64,000 nt of DNA from Haloglomus irregulare (GTDB taxonomy: Archaea; Halobacteriota; Halobacteria; Halobacteriales; Haloarculaceae), in the NCBI RefSeq assembly GCF_007421925.1, contig NZ_QMDX01000008.1:93945-157944 (forward strand). The letters are read 5' to 3'. The notes beneath the pieces were generated by a model that ran no database searches, had not been told where the DNA came from, and saw nothing but the letters and a program-made list of their open reading frames with translations. Within the stretch, counting starts at the first letter, position 1, and every line of letters begins with the position of its first letter. Both the position numbers and the translations under genes were made by a program. Positions 17,345 through 27,848 of the stretch are shown one piece after another.

Positions 17345-17611
17345 ATGAAGCGGCTCATCATCCACGGGGACCCCGGCATCCGAAAGGAGGCCGTCATCGA
17401 GGTCGACGGCGAGGAGTACGTCTGCTTCGGCATCGCCCGCCAGGGCGACTGGCACGGCCCGGACGAGGTCCAGCTCTGGTGCACCGTCGGTAGCGAGGAC
17501 GAGCGCGAGACCTTCGCCAAGCGGGAGTTCATCCCGATGCACATGGACGTGATTGACGTCGACGCCGCGGCCGTCGAGGTCAAGAGCGAGAAGAGCGACC
17601 TCGCGGTCTGA
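17345..17611 (+). CDS. HAH_0734-type conserved haloarchaeal protein
   Basis: This 88-residue acidic protein of unknown function starts MKRLIIHGDPGIRKEAVIEV and is predicted to be mostly beta strand (VDGEEYVCFGIARQ, QLWCTVGS). It matches my memory of the HAH_0734 family, a small haloarchaeal protein conserved next to L44e/S27e; the name is from recollection. A TATA-like cgcttaacc at about 17313-17321 lies 24-32 nt upstream of the ATG. It is divergent from the ribosomal operon, which hints at a translation-linked role without proving one. Confidence 0.8.
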   Translation: MKRLIIHGDPGIRKEAVIEVDGEEYVCFGIARQGDWHGPDEVQLWCTVGSEDERETFAKREFIPMHMDVIDVDAAAVEVKSEKSDLAV

Positions 17612-17663
17612 GGCGGCCGCCACAGCCGGGACCCTTTTCGCCGCCCGTCCGCAACGAGGGGAC

Positions 17664-18404
17664 ATGTCCACGCGGGGTGCCGCCGTCGAGGGCGCGACCT
17701 TCCGCGACCGCGCGGTCTACCTCGAACGCGCCGGCGCGCTCGTACTCGCCGACACGCATCTCGGGCGGGACCAGCGCTCGAACGTCCAGCTCCGGCTCGG
17801 CGAGGACCGCGACATCACACAGCGGGTCGTCGCGCTGCTGGAGCGGTTCGAGCCGGACGAACTGGTCGTCGGCGGCGACCTGCTCCACTCCTTCCAGGGG
17901 GTCCCGCGCGGCGTCCGCGAGTCGCTGCGCGACCTGCAGCGGGCCGTCGAGGACGCCGCCGCCCGCGTGGTTGTCACGCCCGGCAACCACGACACCATGC
18001 TCGGGGAGCTGTGGGACGGGCCCACGGCCGACGCGCACCGCCTCACGGATGGCGACCGCGAGGTGGTCGTCCTGCACGGCCACGAGCCGCCCGCCGTCGA
18101 CGGGGACGACCCCGCCGACCCGGACCTCTACGTCGTGGGCCACGACCATCCGACCATCGAGATCGAGGGGCAGCGCCGGCCCTGCTACCTCCACGGGCGG
18201 GGCTGCTACCGGGGTGCGGACCTGCTGATGCTGCCGCCGTTCACCCGGCTGGCCGCGGGCACGCCGGTCAACGGGATGTCGACGGCCGACTTCATGTCGC
18301 CGCTGGTGACCGACGCGGACCTGCTCCGGCCGCTCGTCCACGACGAGGCCGCCGCGGAGACGCTGGCGTTCCCGCCGCTGGGCCGGTTCCGGGAACTGCT
18401 GTGA
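17664..18404 (+). CDS. Archaeal SbcD-related metallophosphoesterase
   Basis: This 246-residue calcineurin-type phosphoesterase has all metal-site motifs: LADTHLG near residues 30-36, VGGDLLHS near 70, TPGNHDT near 108, and GHDHP near 160. The compact size and order fit the archaeal SbcD-related phosphoesterase group found near Lhr-type helicases in other genomes; no helicase gene lies nearby here. ATG 17664 removes a poorly conserved upstream extension. The substrate is likely a phosphodiester, but it is not determined by sequence. Confidence 0.87.
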   Translation: MSTRGAAVEGATFRDRAVYLERAGALVLADTHLGRDQRSNVQLRLGEDRDITQRVVALLERFEPDELVVGGDLLHSFQGVPRGVRESLRDLQRAVEDAAARVVVTPGNHDTMLGELWDGPTADAHRLTDGDREVVVLHGHEPPAVDGDDPADPDLYVVGHDHPTIEIEGQRRPCYLHGRGCYRGADLLMLPPFTRLAAGTPVNGMSTADFMSPLVTDADLLRPLVHDEAAAETLAFPPLGRFRELL

Positions 18405-18420
18405 ACCGGTCGCCGGCCCG

Positions 18421-19707
18421 TCAGACGCCCTGCTCGTCCAGCACCGCCCCCGTCGCGCGGGCGCCGCTGTCGAGCGCGGCCTGGATGGAGGACCAGGAGG
18501 TGTAATCACCGGCGAGGTAGACCGGCCCGTCGGGGTCGCGGATTCCGGGCAGGTTGTCGCGGAAGCCCGGCGGCTGCGCGAACTGCGCGAACGGGACGCG
18601 GTCCGTGTGCTCGTGCCGGAGCTCGTCGAACCGGTGCTCGGGATACCAGTCGGCCAGCGCCGCACGGAGCTCCTCGGTCAGCTCCGAGTCGGCCGCGTCC
18701 TCGACGCCGAGCCACGTGGCGCTCAGCAGCTGCCGGCCGTCCGGGGCGTACTCGGGTGCGACCGCGGAGATCGGGACGACCTCGTTGGGCCGCGCGTCGG
18801 CGGCGTTGAGCAGGATGCGCCCCCCGGTCCGGAGGTCCTTGTTCGCCGGGAGCGAGTAGTAGCCCGTCGTGCAGCCCCGGCGCTCCTCCGGCGCCCGGAC
18901 ACCTGTCAGGTCGCTCGCGGTCCTCGGGTCCGTCGCGACCATGCAGGCATCGAACCGACGGGTGCCGGACACGCCGTCCAGCGTGAGCGCGACGCCGTCG
19001 GTCTGCGGGTCCGGCCCGTCCGGCTCGACGCCGGTGACGGCCTGCCCGGCGTGGAGGGTCGCGTCGGTTCGCTCGGCGCGCGCGACCAGCTGCTCCGGGA
19101 TGGCCCCCATCCCCGCCGCCGGGACCGCGATGGCGCCCGCGGAGAGGCATTTGAACGTGTACCGGAACACCGCCGCCGACGAGGCGAGCGAGCGGTCCAG
19201 CGTCACGCCGCCGTAGAACGGCTCCGCGAACCGCTCGACGAGCGCGGTCGAGAAGCCGTAGTCCGCGAGGAACTCCCGGATGGACGTATCCTCCCCGGCG
19301 AAGACCTCGCGTTCGCTCCGCCCCGCGAGCTGGCGCTGGAGCCGGAACAGCCGGAGCTTGTCGGTCAGCCGGACATCGCGGTTCAGTATCGTCTCGACCG
19401 CGGCCCCGGGGTCCCGGAGCGGGTCCGACAGCGTCGACCGCCGCCCCGGCCGGCAGATGATGGCCCCCGGCGGGAACCGTCGCAGGTTCAGCCGCTTGAG
19501 GTCGAGCTCGCGCCTCGCCGCGGGGTATGAGGTGAACAGCACCTGGAACCCGCGGTCGAACGTGTAGTCCCCGTCGTGGGTCGTCCGGACCCGGCCGCCG
19601 AACTCGTCGCGGCGCTCGAACAGTTCCGCGCGAGCGCCGGCCTCCGCGAGTCGTCGGGCGGCGACCAGCCCGGCCAGCCCACCGCCGACGACGGCGACAT
19701 CGGTCAT
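18421..19707 (-). CDS. FAD-dependent amine-oxidase/protoporphyrinogen-oxidase-like protein
   Basis: This 428-residue flavoprotein has an N-terminal Rossmann motif VAVVGGGLAGLVAARRLAEAG and a GGRVRT second motif (residues 37-42), typical of the amine oxidase/phytoene desaturase superfamily. The C-terminal FAD-binding strand GPVYLAGDYTSWSSIQAAL lies near 395-413. It could oxidise an amine, protoporphyrinogen or a carotenoid-like substrate; no neighbour decides between these. A TATA-like cggtttagtcc lies about 22-32 nt upstream of the ATG. The stop is 16 nt from the convergent phosphoesterase stop. Confidence 0.86.
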   Translation of the reverse strand: MTDVAVVGGGLAGLVAARRLAEAGARAELFERRDEFGGRVRTTHDGDYTFDRGFQVLFTSYPAARRELDLKRLNLRRFPPGAIICRPGRRSTLSDPLRDPGAAVETILNRDVRLTDKLRLFRLQRQLAGRSEREVFAGEDTSIREFLADYGFSTALVERFAEPFYGGVTLDRSLASSAAVFRYTFKCLSAGAIAVPAAGMGAIPEQLVARAERTDATLHAGQAVTGVEPDGPDPQTDGVALTLDGVSGTRRFDACMVATDPRTASDLTGVRAPEERRGCTTGYYSLPANKDLRTGGRILLNAADARPNEVVPISAVAPEYAPDGRQLLSATWLGVEDAADSELTEELRAALADWYPEHRFDELRHEHTDRVPFAQFAQPPGFRDNLPGIRDPDGPVYLAGDYTSWSSIQAALDSGARATGAVLDEQGV

Positions 19708-19731
19708 GTGGTGCGGTTCTCGCGGCGGGGA

Positions 19732-20454
19732 CTAAACCGCTGTCGTCACGAGCCGCGGTTCCACCGGCGAGTCGCCGGGCAGCCCCAGCGGCCCGGCGAC
19801 CTCGAAGACGAACAGGAGGTAGTACAGCGAGATGGCGAGCAGCGTCAGCCCGGTGAGGACCTCGATAGTGCGCTGGTGTCCCGTCAGCAGCCCGAGCACG
19901 CGGTTCCGCGCGCCCTCGGAGACGACGGCGAAGGCGAGCAGCGGGGTGGCCATGCCGACGCCGAAGACGCCGAAGTTGGTGATGCTGGACACGGGGTCGG
20001 TGAACAGGAAGGCGCGGGCGAAGAAGACGGAGATGAACCCCGGGTTGCAGGGGAGGACGATGGCGCCGAAGAAGGCGCCGTAGGCGAACGCGGACAGCGA
20101 CGGGTACTGGCTCCCCGGCGGCTCGACGGTCGGGAGCCGCGACTGCGGGTGGAGGTCGGCGACGAGGACGACGCCGAGTGCCGCCAGCAGGACGAACGCC
20201 GGGACCGACACCGACTCCACGACCGCGGTCAGGGATATCTCGAGCAGCGTGGTGAACAGGACGCCGATGCCCGCCATGAAGCTGATGACCCCCAGCGCGA
20301 CCAGCCCCCCGAGGACGGCGATGGAGGGGGCGTCCTCGTCCTGGTTCGAGAGGAAGGCGAGGAACCCCGGATAGAGCGGGATGACGCAGACGGCCGAGAG
20401 CGGCGTCGCCAGCCCGAGCGTGTAGGAGGTCGCGAGCTGGCCGAGTAACCCCAT
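19732..20454 (-). CDS. ccdA: Cytochrome c biogenesis protein CcdA-like thiol-disulfide transporter
   Basis: This protein of about 240 residues with six predicted helices belongs to the CcdA/DsbD transmembrane family, which carries reducing equivalents across the membrane. The two redox cysteines appear in PLSAVCVIPLYPGFLAFL near residue 24 and in IVLPCNPGFISVFFARA near 140. The gene begins 1 nt after the stop of a thioredoxin-like lipoprotein gene, the expected partner outside the membrane. The longer reading into that gene is rejected in favour of ATG 20454. Confidence 0.9.
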   Translation of the reverse strand: MGLLGQLATSYTLGLATPLSAVCVIPLYPGFLAFLSNQDEDAPSIAVLGGLVALGVISFMAGIGVLFTTLLEISLTAVVESVSVPAFVLLAALGVVLVADLHPQSRLPTVEPPGSQYPSLSAFAYGAFFGAIVLPCNPGFISVFFARAFLFTDPVSSITNFGVFGVGMATPLLAFAVVSEGARNRVLGLLTGHQRTIEVLTGLTLLAISLYYLLFVFEVAGPLGLPGDSPVEPRLVTTAV

Positions 20455-20455
20455 C

Positions 20456-21076
20456 TCAGCAGTCCCCGGCGGCGGTCCGGAGCTCGCTCGCCGACTGGAT
20501 GCTGCCGGCCATGAACTCCGCGCTCCCGTCACCACAGCTCACGATGACGGGCGTGCTCGGCGCGTTCGTGACGGTCGTGCCGAACGCGTCGATGAGCGAC
20601 TCCGTCATCGCCGGTGGTGAGACGGCGAACCGCCAGTCGAAGCCGTTACCCTCCGCGTGGGTCCGGACCTTCTCGGCGTCCTCGTTGGGGTCGGTGTTGA
20701 GACCGACGACCGTCACCGAGTCACCCAGCTCGGCGAGCGCCTCGGACTGGCGCTGGCACTTGGGGCACCAGACCGCGAACGACTGGATGACGACGGGCGC
20801 GGACAGCTCCGCGATGCTGAACGACTCGTCGCCGCGGACGGTGGTGAGCTCCGCGGTCCGCCAGGTGGCCGCACTCTCGCCGTCACCGTCGCTACCACCG
20901 CCGCTACTGCCGCTCGTACCGTCGGTGCTGCCGCCGGTTCCGCCGTCGCCACCGTCGCCGTCGGGGTCACCGGTGCAGCCAGCGAGCAGCGCCGCGCCGA
21001 GGCCCCCCGTCGCCGCGAGGAGGCGTCGCCGCGACGGTCCGTCCGCGGGTCCGTCGTCGGGTCCAGCAGGGCACAT
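20456..21076 (-). CDS. TlpA-family thioredoxin-like lipoprotein
   Basis: This 206-residue protein has a twin-arginine signal (SRRRLLAATGG), a lipobox LLAGC near residue 33, an acidic Gly/Ser/Asp linker, and a thioredoxin-fold domain with active-site AVWCPKCQRQ near 102-111 and a cis-proline-type NAPSTPVIV strand near 170. It should be exported by Tat, lipidated and act as an extracytoplasmic thiol-disulfide oxidoreductase fed by the adjacent CcdA. ATG 21076 has a TATA-like cgcttagtg about 25-32 nt upstream; GTG 21100 would place the start inside that element. Confidence 0.9.
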   Translation of the reverse strand: MCPAGPDDGPADGPSRRRLLAATGGLGAALLAGCTGDPDGDGGDGGTGGSTDGTSGSSGGGSDGDGESAATWRTAELTTVRGDESFSIAELSAPVVIQSFAVWCPKCQRQSEALAELGDSVTVVGLNTDPNEDAEKVRTHAEGNGFDWRFAVSPPAMTESLIDAFGTTVTNAPSTPVIVSCGDGSAEFMAGSIQSASELRTAAGDC

Positions 21077-21221
21077 GTCACTCGGATGAACGCGGAACAC
21101 CCACTAAGCGGTTATGCGAACTCCGTTCGAACTGATTCTAGATTCTCCCGCCGCGCCGGGCGTTCCCGGCACGTCCGGCGGCGACGAACAGGTCTTTGCC
21201 GACCGCCCCCGAATGTCGAGC

Positions 21222-22427
21222 ATGCAGACGACGGACGCGTTCAACGGGTTGGACTGTCTCGACTGTGGGGCGTCGTTCGACGCGGCCGACGGCCCGGGGC
21301 GCTGCCCGGACTGTGGCGGCGTCCTCGACCCGACGTACGACTACGAGTCGCTCGACCTCTCCCGGGAGTCGTTCGCGCGTGACCCGCTCACCGACGGGCA
21401 CGCGGGCATCTGGCGGTACGCGCCGGTACTGCCGGTCCCGCAGTCGGCGGCCGTCACGATGGACGAGGGGTCGACGCCGCTGGTCGAGGCCCCGCGGCTG
21501 GCCGAGGAACTGGAGGTCGGGCGTGTCCTCGTCAAGGACGAGGGACGGAACCCGACGGGCACGTTCGACGACCGCGGCGCGGCGCTCGCCGTCTCGGCCG
21601 CGGCCGCACAGGGGGCGACGGACGTGGCGCTCCCCTCGACCGGCAACGACGGCCAGGCCATCGCCTCCTACGCCGCCCGGGCCGACATGGAGTCACACAC
21701 GTTCGTCCCGTCCCGGGCGTCGTTCGTCAACAAGGCGATGATCAACGTCCACGGCGGTGATATGTACGTGGTCGACGGCCGACTGGACGACGCCATCGAG
21801 GCGTACGAGGACGTGATAGCCGAGCGTGACGACTACCACCCGCTCCGGGCGTTCGTCACGCCGTACCGGCACGAGGGGGCCAAAACTGCCTACTACGAGC
21901 TACTGGAGCAGCTCGACTGGGAGCTCCCCGACGCGGTGGTCTGCCCGACCGGCGACGGCGTCGGCGTGACGGGGCTCGCCAAGGGTGCCCGCGAGTGTCG
22001 CGACCTCGGGCTGGTCGAGGAGACGACGCCGCTGTACCTCGCCCAGTCCGAGGGCTGTGCGCCGATCGTCGAGGCGTTCGAGGCGGGCGCCGAGACGGCC
22101 GAGCCGTGGGAGTACCCGGACACGGTCTGTGGTGCGCTGGAGGTGCCGAACCCGGCCGGCGGGCGGGCGGCGCTCCGGGCGGTCAGGGAGACGGGCGGTG
22201 GCGCGGTCGCGGCCGACGACCAGGACATCATGGACACCGCGGCGACCGTGGCCCTCCACGAGGGGCTCGAGGCGGGCGTGGCCGGCGCGGCCGCCGCCGC
22301 GGGCGCCTGGGCGCTCTCCCGGGCCGGCGAGTTCGGCACGGACGACACGGTCGTGCTGCTCAATACGGCCGCCGGCAACAAGGACGCCGACCTCATCCGG
22401 AGCCGGCTGATGGCGAAGGGGATGTAG
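21222..22427 (+). CDS. Threonine-synthase-like PLP-fold protein lacking the Schiff-base lysine
   Basis: This protein of about 401 residues has the fold-type II PLP layout of archaeal threonine synthases. An N-terminal zinc ribbon (Cys 12, 15, 28, 31) is followed by the MDEGSTPLVEAPRLAEEL substrate block, and LPSTGNDGQAIASYAAR corresponds to the phosphate/substrate region. At residues 110-120 the family motif N-P-T-G-[ST]-F-K-D-R-G reads NPTGTFDDRGA, with Asp 116 where the lysine that binds PLP should be. The codon is gac, not a Lys codon. The protein may be a catalytically altered or regulatory paralogue, or it may use another lysine. ATG 21213 is an alternative start. Confidence 0.82.
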   Translation: MQTTDAFNGLDCLDCGASFDAADGPGRCPDCGGVLDPTYDYESLDLSRESFARDPLTDGHAGIWRYAPVLPVPQSAAVTMDEGSTPLVEAPRLAEELEVGRVLVKDEGRNPTGTFDDRGAALAVSAAAAQGATDVALPSTGNDGQAIASYAARADMESHTFVPSRASFVNKAMINVHGGDMYVVDGRLDDAIEAYEDVIAERDDYHPLRAFVTPYRHEGAKTAYYELLEQLDWELPDAVVCPTGDGVGVTGLAKGARECRDLGLVEETTPLYLAQSEGCAPIVEAFEAGAETAEPWEYPDTVCGALEVPNPAGGRAALRAVRETGGGAVAADDQDIMDTAATVALHEGLEAGVAGAAAAAGAWALSRAGEFGTDDTVVLLNTAAGNKDADLIRSRLMAKGM

Positions 22428-22487
22428 CGGGTCCAGCCGGTTCGGCCGCCGGCCACAGTCGGTTCTTTCAAGTTCGCTGCCGACGGC

Positions 22488-23807
22488 GTGGAACGCGTGA
22501 GACCGCTCCGGAACCCCGGGCAGCGTCGGTGGCTCGTGTTCGCCGTCCTGGCGGGCGCGTTCCTGCTGGTCAACATCCACCGCCTGTCGACGGCCGTCCT
22601 CGCCGACCGGCTGGCGCGGTCGTTCGACGCCACCGCGGCCGAACTCGGGACGCTGCACGCCGCGTTCTTCTACGTCTACGCGCCGCTCCAGATCGTCGCG
22701 GGCGTCCTGGCCGACCGGGCGGGCATCCGCTGGACGGCCGCCGTCGGCACCGTCGTCATGAGCATCGGCGGCGTGCTGTTCGCGGTGGCGCCGCTGTTCC
22801 CCGCGGCCTTCGCCGCGCGGCTGCTCGTCGGCCTGGGCGGGAGCGTCGTCTTCATCGCCACGCTGCGGTTCTGCGCGAACTGGTTCCGCCCGGACGAGTT
22901 CGCCACCATGTCCGGCGTCACCATCGCCATCGCGGGGCTGGGCGGCATCATCGCCACCACGCCGCTGGCACTGCTGGTCGAGCGGACGGGCTGGCAGACC
23001 GCGATGCTGGGGCTGGGCCTCATCGGCCTCGTGATGGGCGTAATCGTCGCCGTCGCCGCCCGGGACTCCCCCGCCGACGCCGGACTCCCGGCCATCGAGG
23101 GCGTCCCGTCGGCCGAGACGCTGTCGCTGTCGAAGGTCGTCACGAACGCCAAGCGCGTCCTCGGCGGCGCGGACACCTGGCTGGTCGGCATCGTCCTCTT
23201 CTGCGAGATCGGCGTCAACCTCACCGTCATCGGGCTGTGGGGGGTGCCGTACATGGTCCAGAACTACCCGAACGTCGGCGTGACGGAGGCCTCGACCTAC
23301 GCGCTGGTGGGGAGCGTCGGCCTGCTGCTCGGCCCGCCGCTCATCGGCCGGCTCTCCGACCGCCTGGAGCGCCGGACCGTCCTGATGGTCGCCGGGGGCG
23401 TCGTCTACACCGCCGCGTTCGCCGTCCTCGCGCTGGGGACGCCGCCGAAGTTCGTCGTCGGCATCGTCCTGTTCATCGCGGGCGCGCTCGGCGGCGCGTT
23501 CGCGCTCGGCTACGCCGTCGTCAAGGAGCAACACAGCGCCGCCGCCTCGGGTGTCGCCATGGGCGTCGTCAACGGCATCGGCTTCTCCGGCGCCGCCGTC
23601 TTCCCGGTGGCGATGGGCCTCGTCCTCGACGCCTACTGGACCGGCGAGACCGTGGCCGGGGCGCGCGTCTACACGGAGTTCGGCTACCAGGTCGCGTTCG
23701 GGCTGGCGACGCTCGCCGGCCTGGTCGCGCTTGCCTGCTCGCTGGCGCTACACCGCCGTGCCGAGTCGGCGACCGTGGCGGCGGAGCCGGCGGCCGGCGA
23801 CGACTGA
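22488..23807 (+). CDS. MFS transporter
   Basis: This 439-residue, 12-helix major facilitator has a loop 2-3 signature VLADRAGIRWT and a second-half equivalent IGRLSDRLERRTVLM. The helix 4 region RLLVGLGGSVVFIATLRFCANWF resembles anion- and carboxylate-exchanging MFS proteins (NarK or oxalate/formate-type), but the substrate is unresolved. The start is GTG at 22488 or GTG at 22497. It lies 60 nt after the threonine-synthase-like gene and 69 nt before uvrB, so it may be cotranscribed with either. Confidence 0.87.
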   Translation: MERVRPLRNPGQRRWLVFAVLAGAFLLVNIHRLSTAVLADRLARSFDATAAELGTLHAAFFYVYAPLQIVAGVLADRAGIRWTAAVGTVVMSIGGVLFAVAPLFPAAFAARLLVGLGGSVVFIATLRFCANWFRPDEFATMSGVTIAIAGLGGIIATTPLALLVERTGWQTAMLGLGLIGLVMGVIVAVAARDSPADAGLPAIEGVPSAETLSLSKVVTNAKRVLGGADTWLVGIVLFCEIGVNLTVIGLWGVPYMVQNYPNVGVTEASTYALVGSVGLLLGPPLIGRLSDRLERRTVLMVAGGVVYTAAFAVLALGTPPKFVVGIVLFIAGALGGAFALGYAVVKEQHSAAASGVAMGVVNGIGFSGAAVFPVAMGLVLDAYWTGETVAGARVYTEFGYQVAFGLATLAGLVALACSLALHRRAESATVAAEPAAGDD

Positions 23808-23876
23808 CCCCCGCCTCCCTCGCGCCGACCGGCCCGCGGGCGCGCCGCTCAAGTGTCCCGCCCTCCAGTCACCGTC

Positions 23877-25943
<2,067 letters not shown>

Positions 25944-25972
25944 CCGGGGGTCGTCCCCCCCAGAACGCTTTT

Positions 25973-25993
25973 GTGATAACCCGTGGTTATCAC
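25973..25993. promoter_or_regulatory. Perfect palindromic operator candidate
   Basis: The arms GTGATAACC (25973-25981) and GGTTATCAC (25985-25993) flank a CGT centre. The palindrome ends 5 nt before the ATG of the XRE-CBS regulator gene and overlaps the place where TATA and transcription start are expected (TATA-like cgcttttg just upstream). This is the position expected for autorepression. Confidence 0.72.
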
Positions 25994-25998
25994 TCGGT

Positions 25999-26547
25999 AT
26001 GGAACTGCCGACGGCCGCCGAGCTCCGCGAGCGGCGGAAGAAGGACCTGGACATGACCCAGAGCGAGCTGGCGGAGATGGCCGGCGTCTCCCAGCCGCTC
26101 ATCGCGCGCATCGAGGGTGGCGACGTCGACCCCCGGCTCTCGACGCTGCGCCGCATCGTCAACGCGATGAACGAGGCCGAGGGCGCCATCAAGCGTGCCG
26201 AGGACATCATGAACCGCGACCTCACCTTCGTCTCCCGCGACGACAGCGTCGCCGCCGCCATCGACCTGATGGGCGAGGCCGGCTTCTCCCAGCTCCCCGT
26301 GACCGACGAGGGCGGCACCCCCGTCGGGCTCATCTCCAACTCCGACGTCCGTCATTACGGCGCCGACGAGGTCGACGAGATCCCCGTCGCCGAGGCGATG
26401 GGCGAGTCCATCGTGACGGTCGGAGGCGACGCCACGCTCGACGAGATCAACGACTACCTCGACCACAACCCCGCCATCATCGTCATGGACGGCGGCACGA
26501 TGGTCGGCATCATCACCGAAGCGGACGTGGCGACGCATCTCCGCTGA
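25999..26547 (+). CDS. XRE-family regulator with tandem CBS domains
   Basis: This 182-residue protein has an N-terminal lambda-repressor-like HTH (residues 5-55; MTQSELAEMAGVSQPLIARI is the HTH core) and a CBS domain pair (about 68-125 and 125-180; SQLPVTDEGGTPVGLISNSD and VMDGGTMVGIITEADV). CBS pairs bind adenosyl nucleotides, so the protein is probably a one-component regulator responding to AMP, ATP or S-adenosylmethionine-type ligands. A 21-bp perfect palindrome just upstream is a likely autoregulatory operator. The next gene is convergent purM. Confidence 0.9.
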   Translation: MELPTAAELRERRKKDLDMTQSELAEMAGVSQPLIARIEGGDVDPRLSTLRRIVNAMNEAEGAIKRAEDIMNRDLTFVSRDDSVAAAIDLMGEAGFSQLPVTDEGGTPVGLISNSDVRHYGADEVDEIPVAEAMGESIVTVGGDATLDEINDYLDHNPAIIVMDGGTMVGIITEADVATHLR

Positions 26548-26567
26548 CGAGAGTGGGAGCCGGAGGG

Positions 26568-26580
26568 GAGGTATTACCTC
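26568..26580. repeat. Short palindrome between convergent genes
   Basis: GAGGTA-T-TACCTC lies 21 nt after the stop of the XRE-CBS gene and between it and convergent purM. It could contribute to termination, but there is no T-run directly after it on the + strand. Confidence 0.4.
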
Positions 26581-26641
26581 ATCCGAGCGTTGCTAATACA
26601 CGAACAGCCATATCTGACGCAGAACTATCGGTATGAAACGG

Positions 26642-27694
26642 CTACTCGAGCGATAGGTCGCGAATCTCGACGTGTGCGTCGCCGTCCGCCGCCTCGACGT
26701 GCCCGATGACGCGCCCGTCGGTCGCCTCGACCACCGCGTCCGCATCGGCGGGGTCGAGCGCGGCGACGAGGCCGGTTCCCATGTTGAACGTGCGGTGCAT
26801 CTCCCCGTCGTCGACCGACCCCTCGGCCCGCACGAAGTCGAGAACCGGGTCGGGGTCGAACGGGTCGTCGATGACGTACCGATGTTCGCCCAGGCGGGTC
26901 AGGTTCGTCCAGCCGCCGCCAGTGACGTGGGCGGCGGCGCGAGCCTCGGCCCGGCGGAGCGGACCCAGCAGGTCGGTGTAGATCCGCGTCGGCTCCAGCA
27001 GAACGTCGCCGATGCGGGGCGTCTCGCCGTCCGCGACGCGCGAGCAGTTCGGCCGGCCGTACTCCGCGACCGGGAAGGGGTCCGTGTACGAGTGCCCGCG
27101 CGTGGTCACCTCTCGCGCGAGCGTGAGGCCGTTCGAGTGGATGCCCGAGGCGGGGAAGCCGACGAGCGCGTCGCCCGCCCCGGCCTCGCCGGGGAACAGG
27201 TCGTCGTCGGTCGCGAGGCCGGCACAGGTGCCCGCCAGGTCGAGGCCGGTGACGACCTCCGGCATCACGGCCGTCTCCCCGGCGACGAGTTCGATGTCCG
27301 CGGCGTCACAGCCCGCGCGCAGTCCCTCGCCGACCTGCTCGGCGAACCCCTCGTCCGGCTCGTCCACCGCGAGGTAGTCGACGAACGCGGCCGGCGTGAC
27401 GCCAGCGGCGACGAGGTCGTTGACGTTCATGGCGATGCAGTCGATGCCGACGGTGGAGTAGTCGCCGAGCGCCTCGGCGACGAGCAGTTTCGTGCCGACG
27501 CCGTCGGTCGCGAGCGCGAGATACCGGTCGCCGATGTCGAGCAACCCGGCGTAGTCGCCCGCAACACCCTCGGCGGCGCCGACGAGCGCCGCGGTCGCGG
27601 CCTCGCTCGCGTCGATGTCGACGCCGGCCTCGGCGTAGGTCAGCCCCTCCTCGTCGGCCCCGTCGGTCGGGTCGTCCTCGCCGGTGTCGGTCAT
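26642..27694 (-). CDS. purM: Phosphoribosylformylglycinamidine cyclo-ligase
   Basis: This 350-residue AIR synthetase catalyses the ATP-dependent ring closure in step five of de novo purine synthesis. Signatures are LTYAEAGVDIDA at the N-terminus, LATDGVGTKLLVA near residue 60, IAMNVNDLVAAGVTP near 85, the GETAVMPEV block near 138, and HVTGGGWTNLTRLG near 257. ATG 27694 gives the family start; an upstream reading is not conserved. It is divergent from aglB and has no purine neighbours in the window. Confidence 0.96.
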   Translation of the reverse strand: MTDTGEDDPTDGADEEGLTYAEAGVDIDASEAATAALVGAAEGVAGDYAGLLDIGDRYLALATDGVGTKLLVAEALGDYSTVGIDCIAMNVNDLVAAGVTPAAFVDYLAVDEPDEGFAEQVGEGLRAGCDAADIELVAGETAVMPEVVTGLDLAGTCAGLATDDDLFPGEAGAGDALVGFPASGIHSNGLTLAREVTTRGHSYTDPFPVAEYGRPNCSRVADGETPRIGDVLLEPTRIYTDLLGPLRRAEARAAAHVTGGGWTNLTRLGEHRYVIDDPFDPDPVLDFVRAEGSVDDGEMHRTFNMGTGLVAALDPADADAVVEATDGRVIGHVEAADGDAHVEIRDLSLE

Positions 27695-27848
27695 GGGTTG
27701 GGGCCCGGCCGAAGCGCGCAAAGGCGTGTCGGTCCGCCGCGACCCGTCGGGACCGCCTCGGCCACGGCGCACGGAGCCGAGAGCCGGCACTGTGACCGTC
27801 GCGGCCATCGCAAAAGGCTTATGCGGGTTTTGGCCCCCCGTTCGGTCA

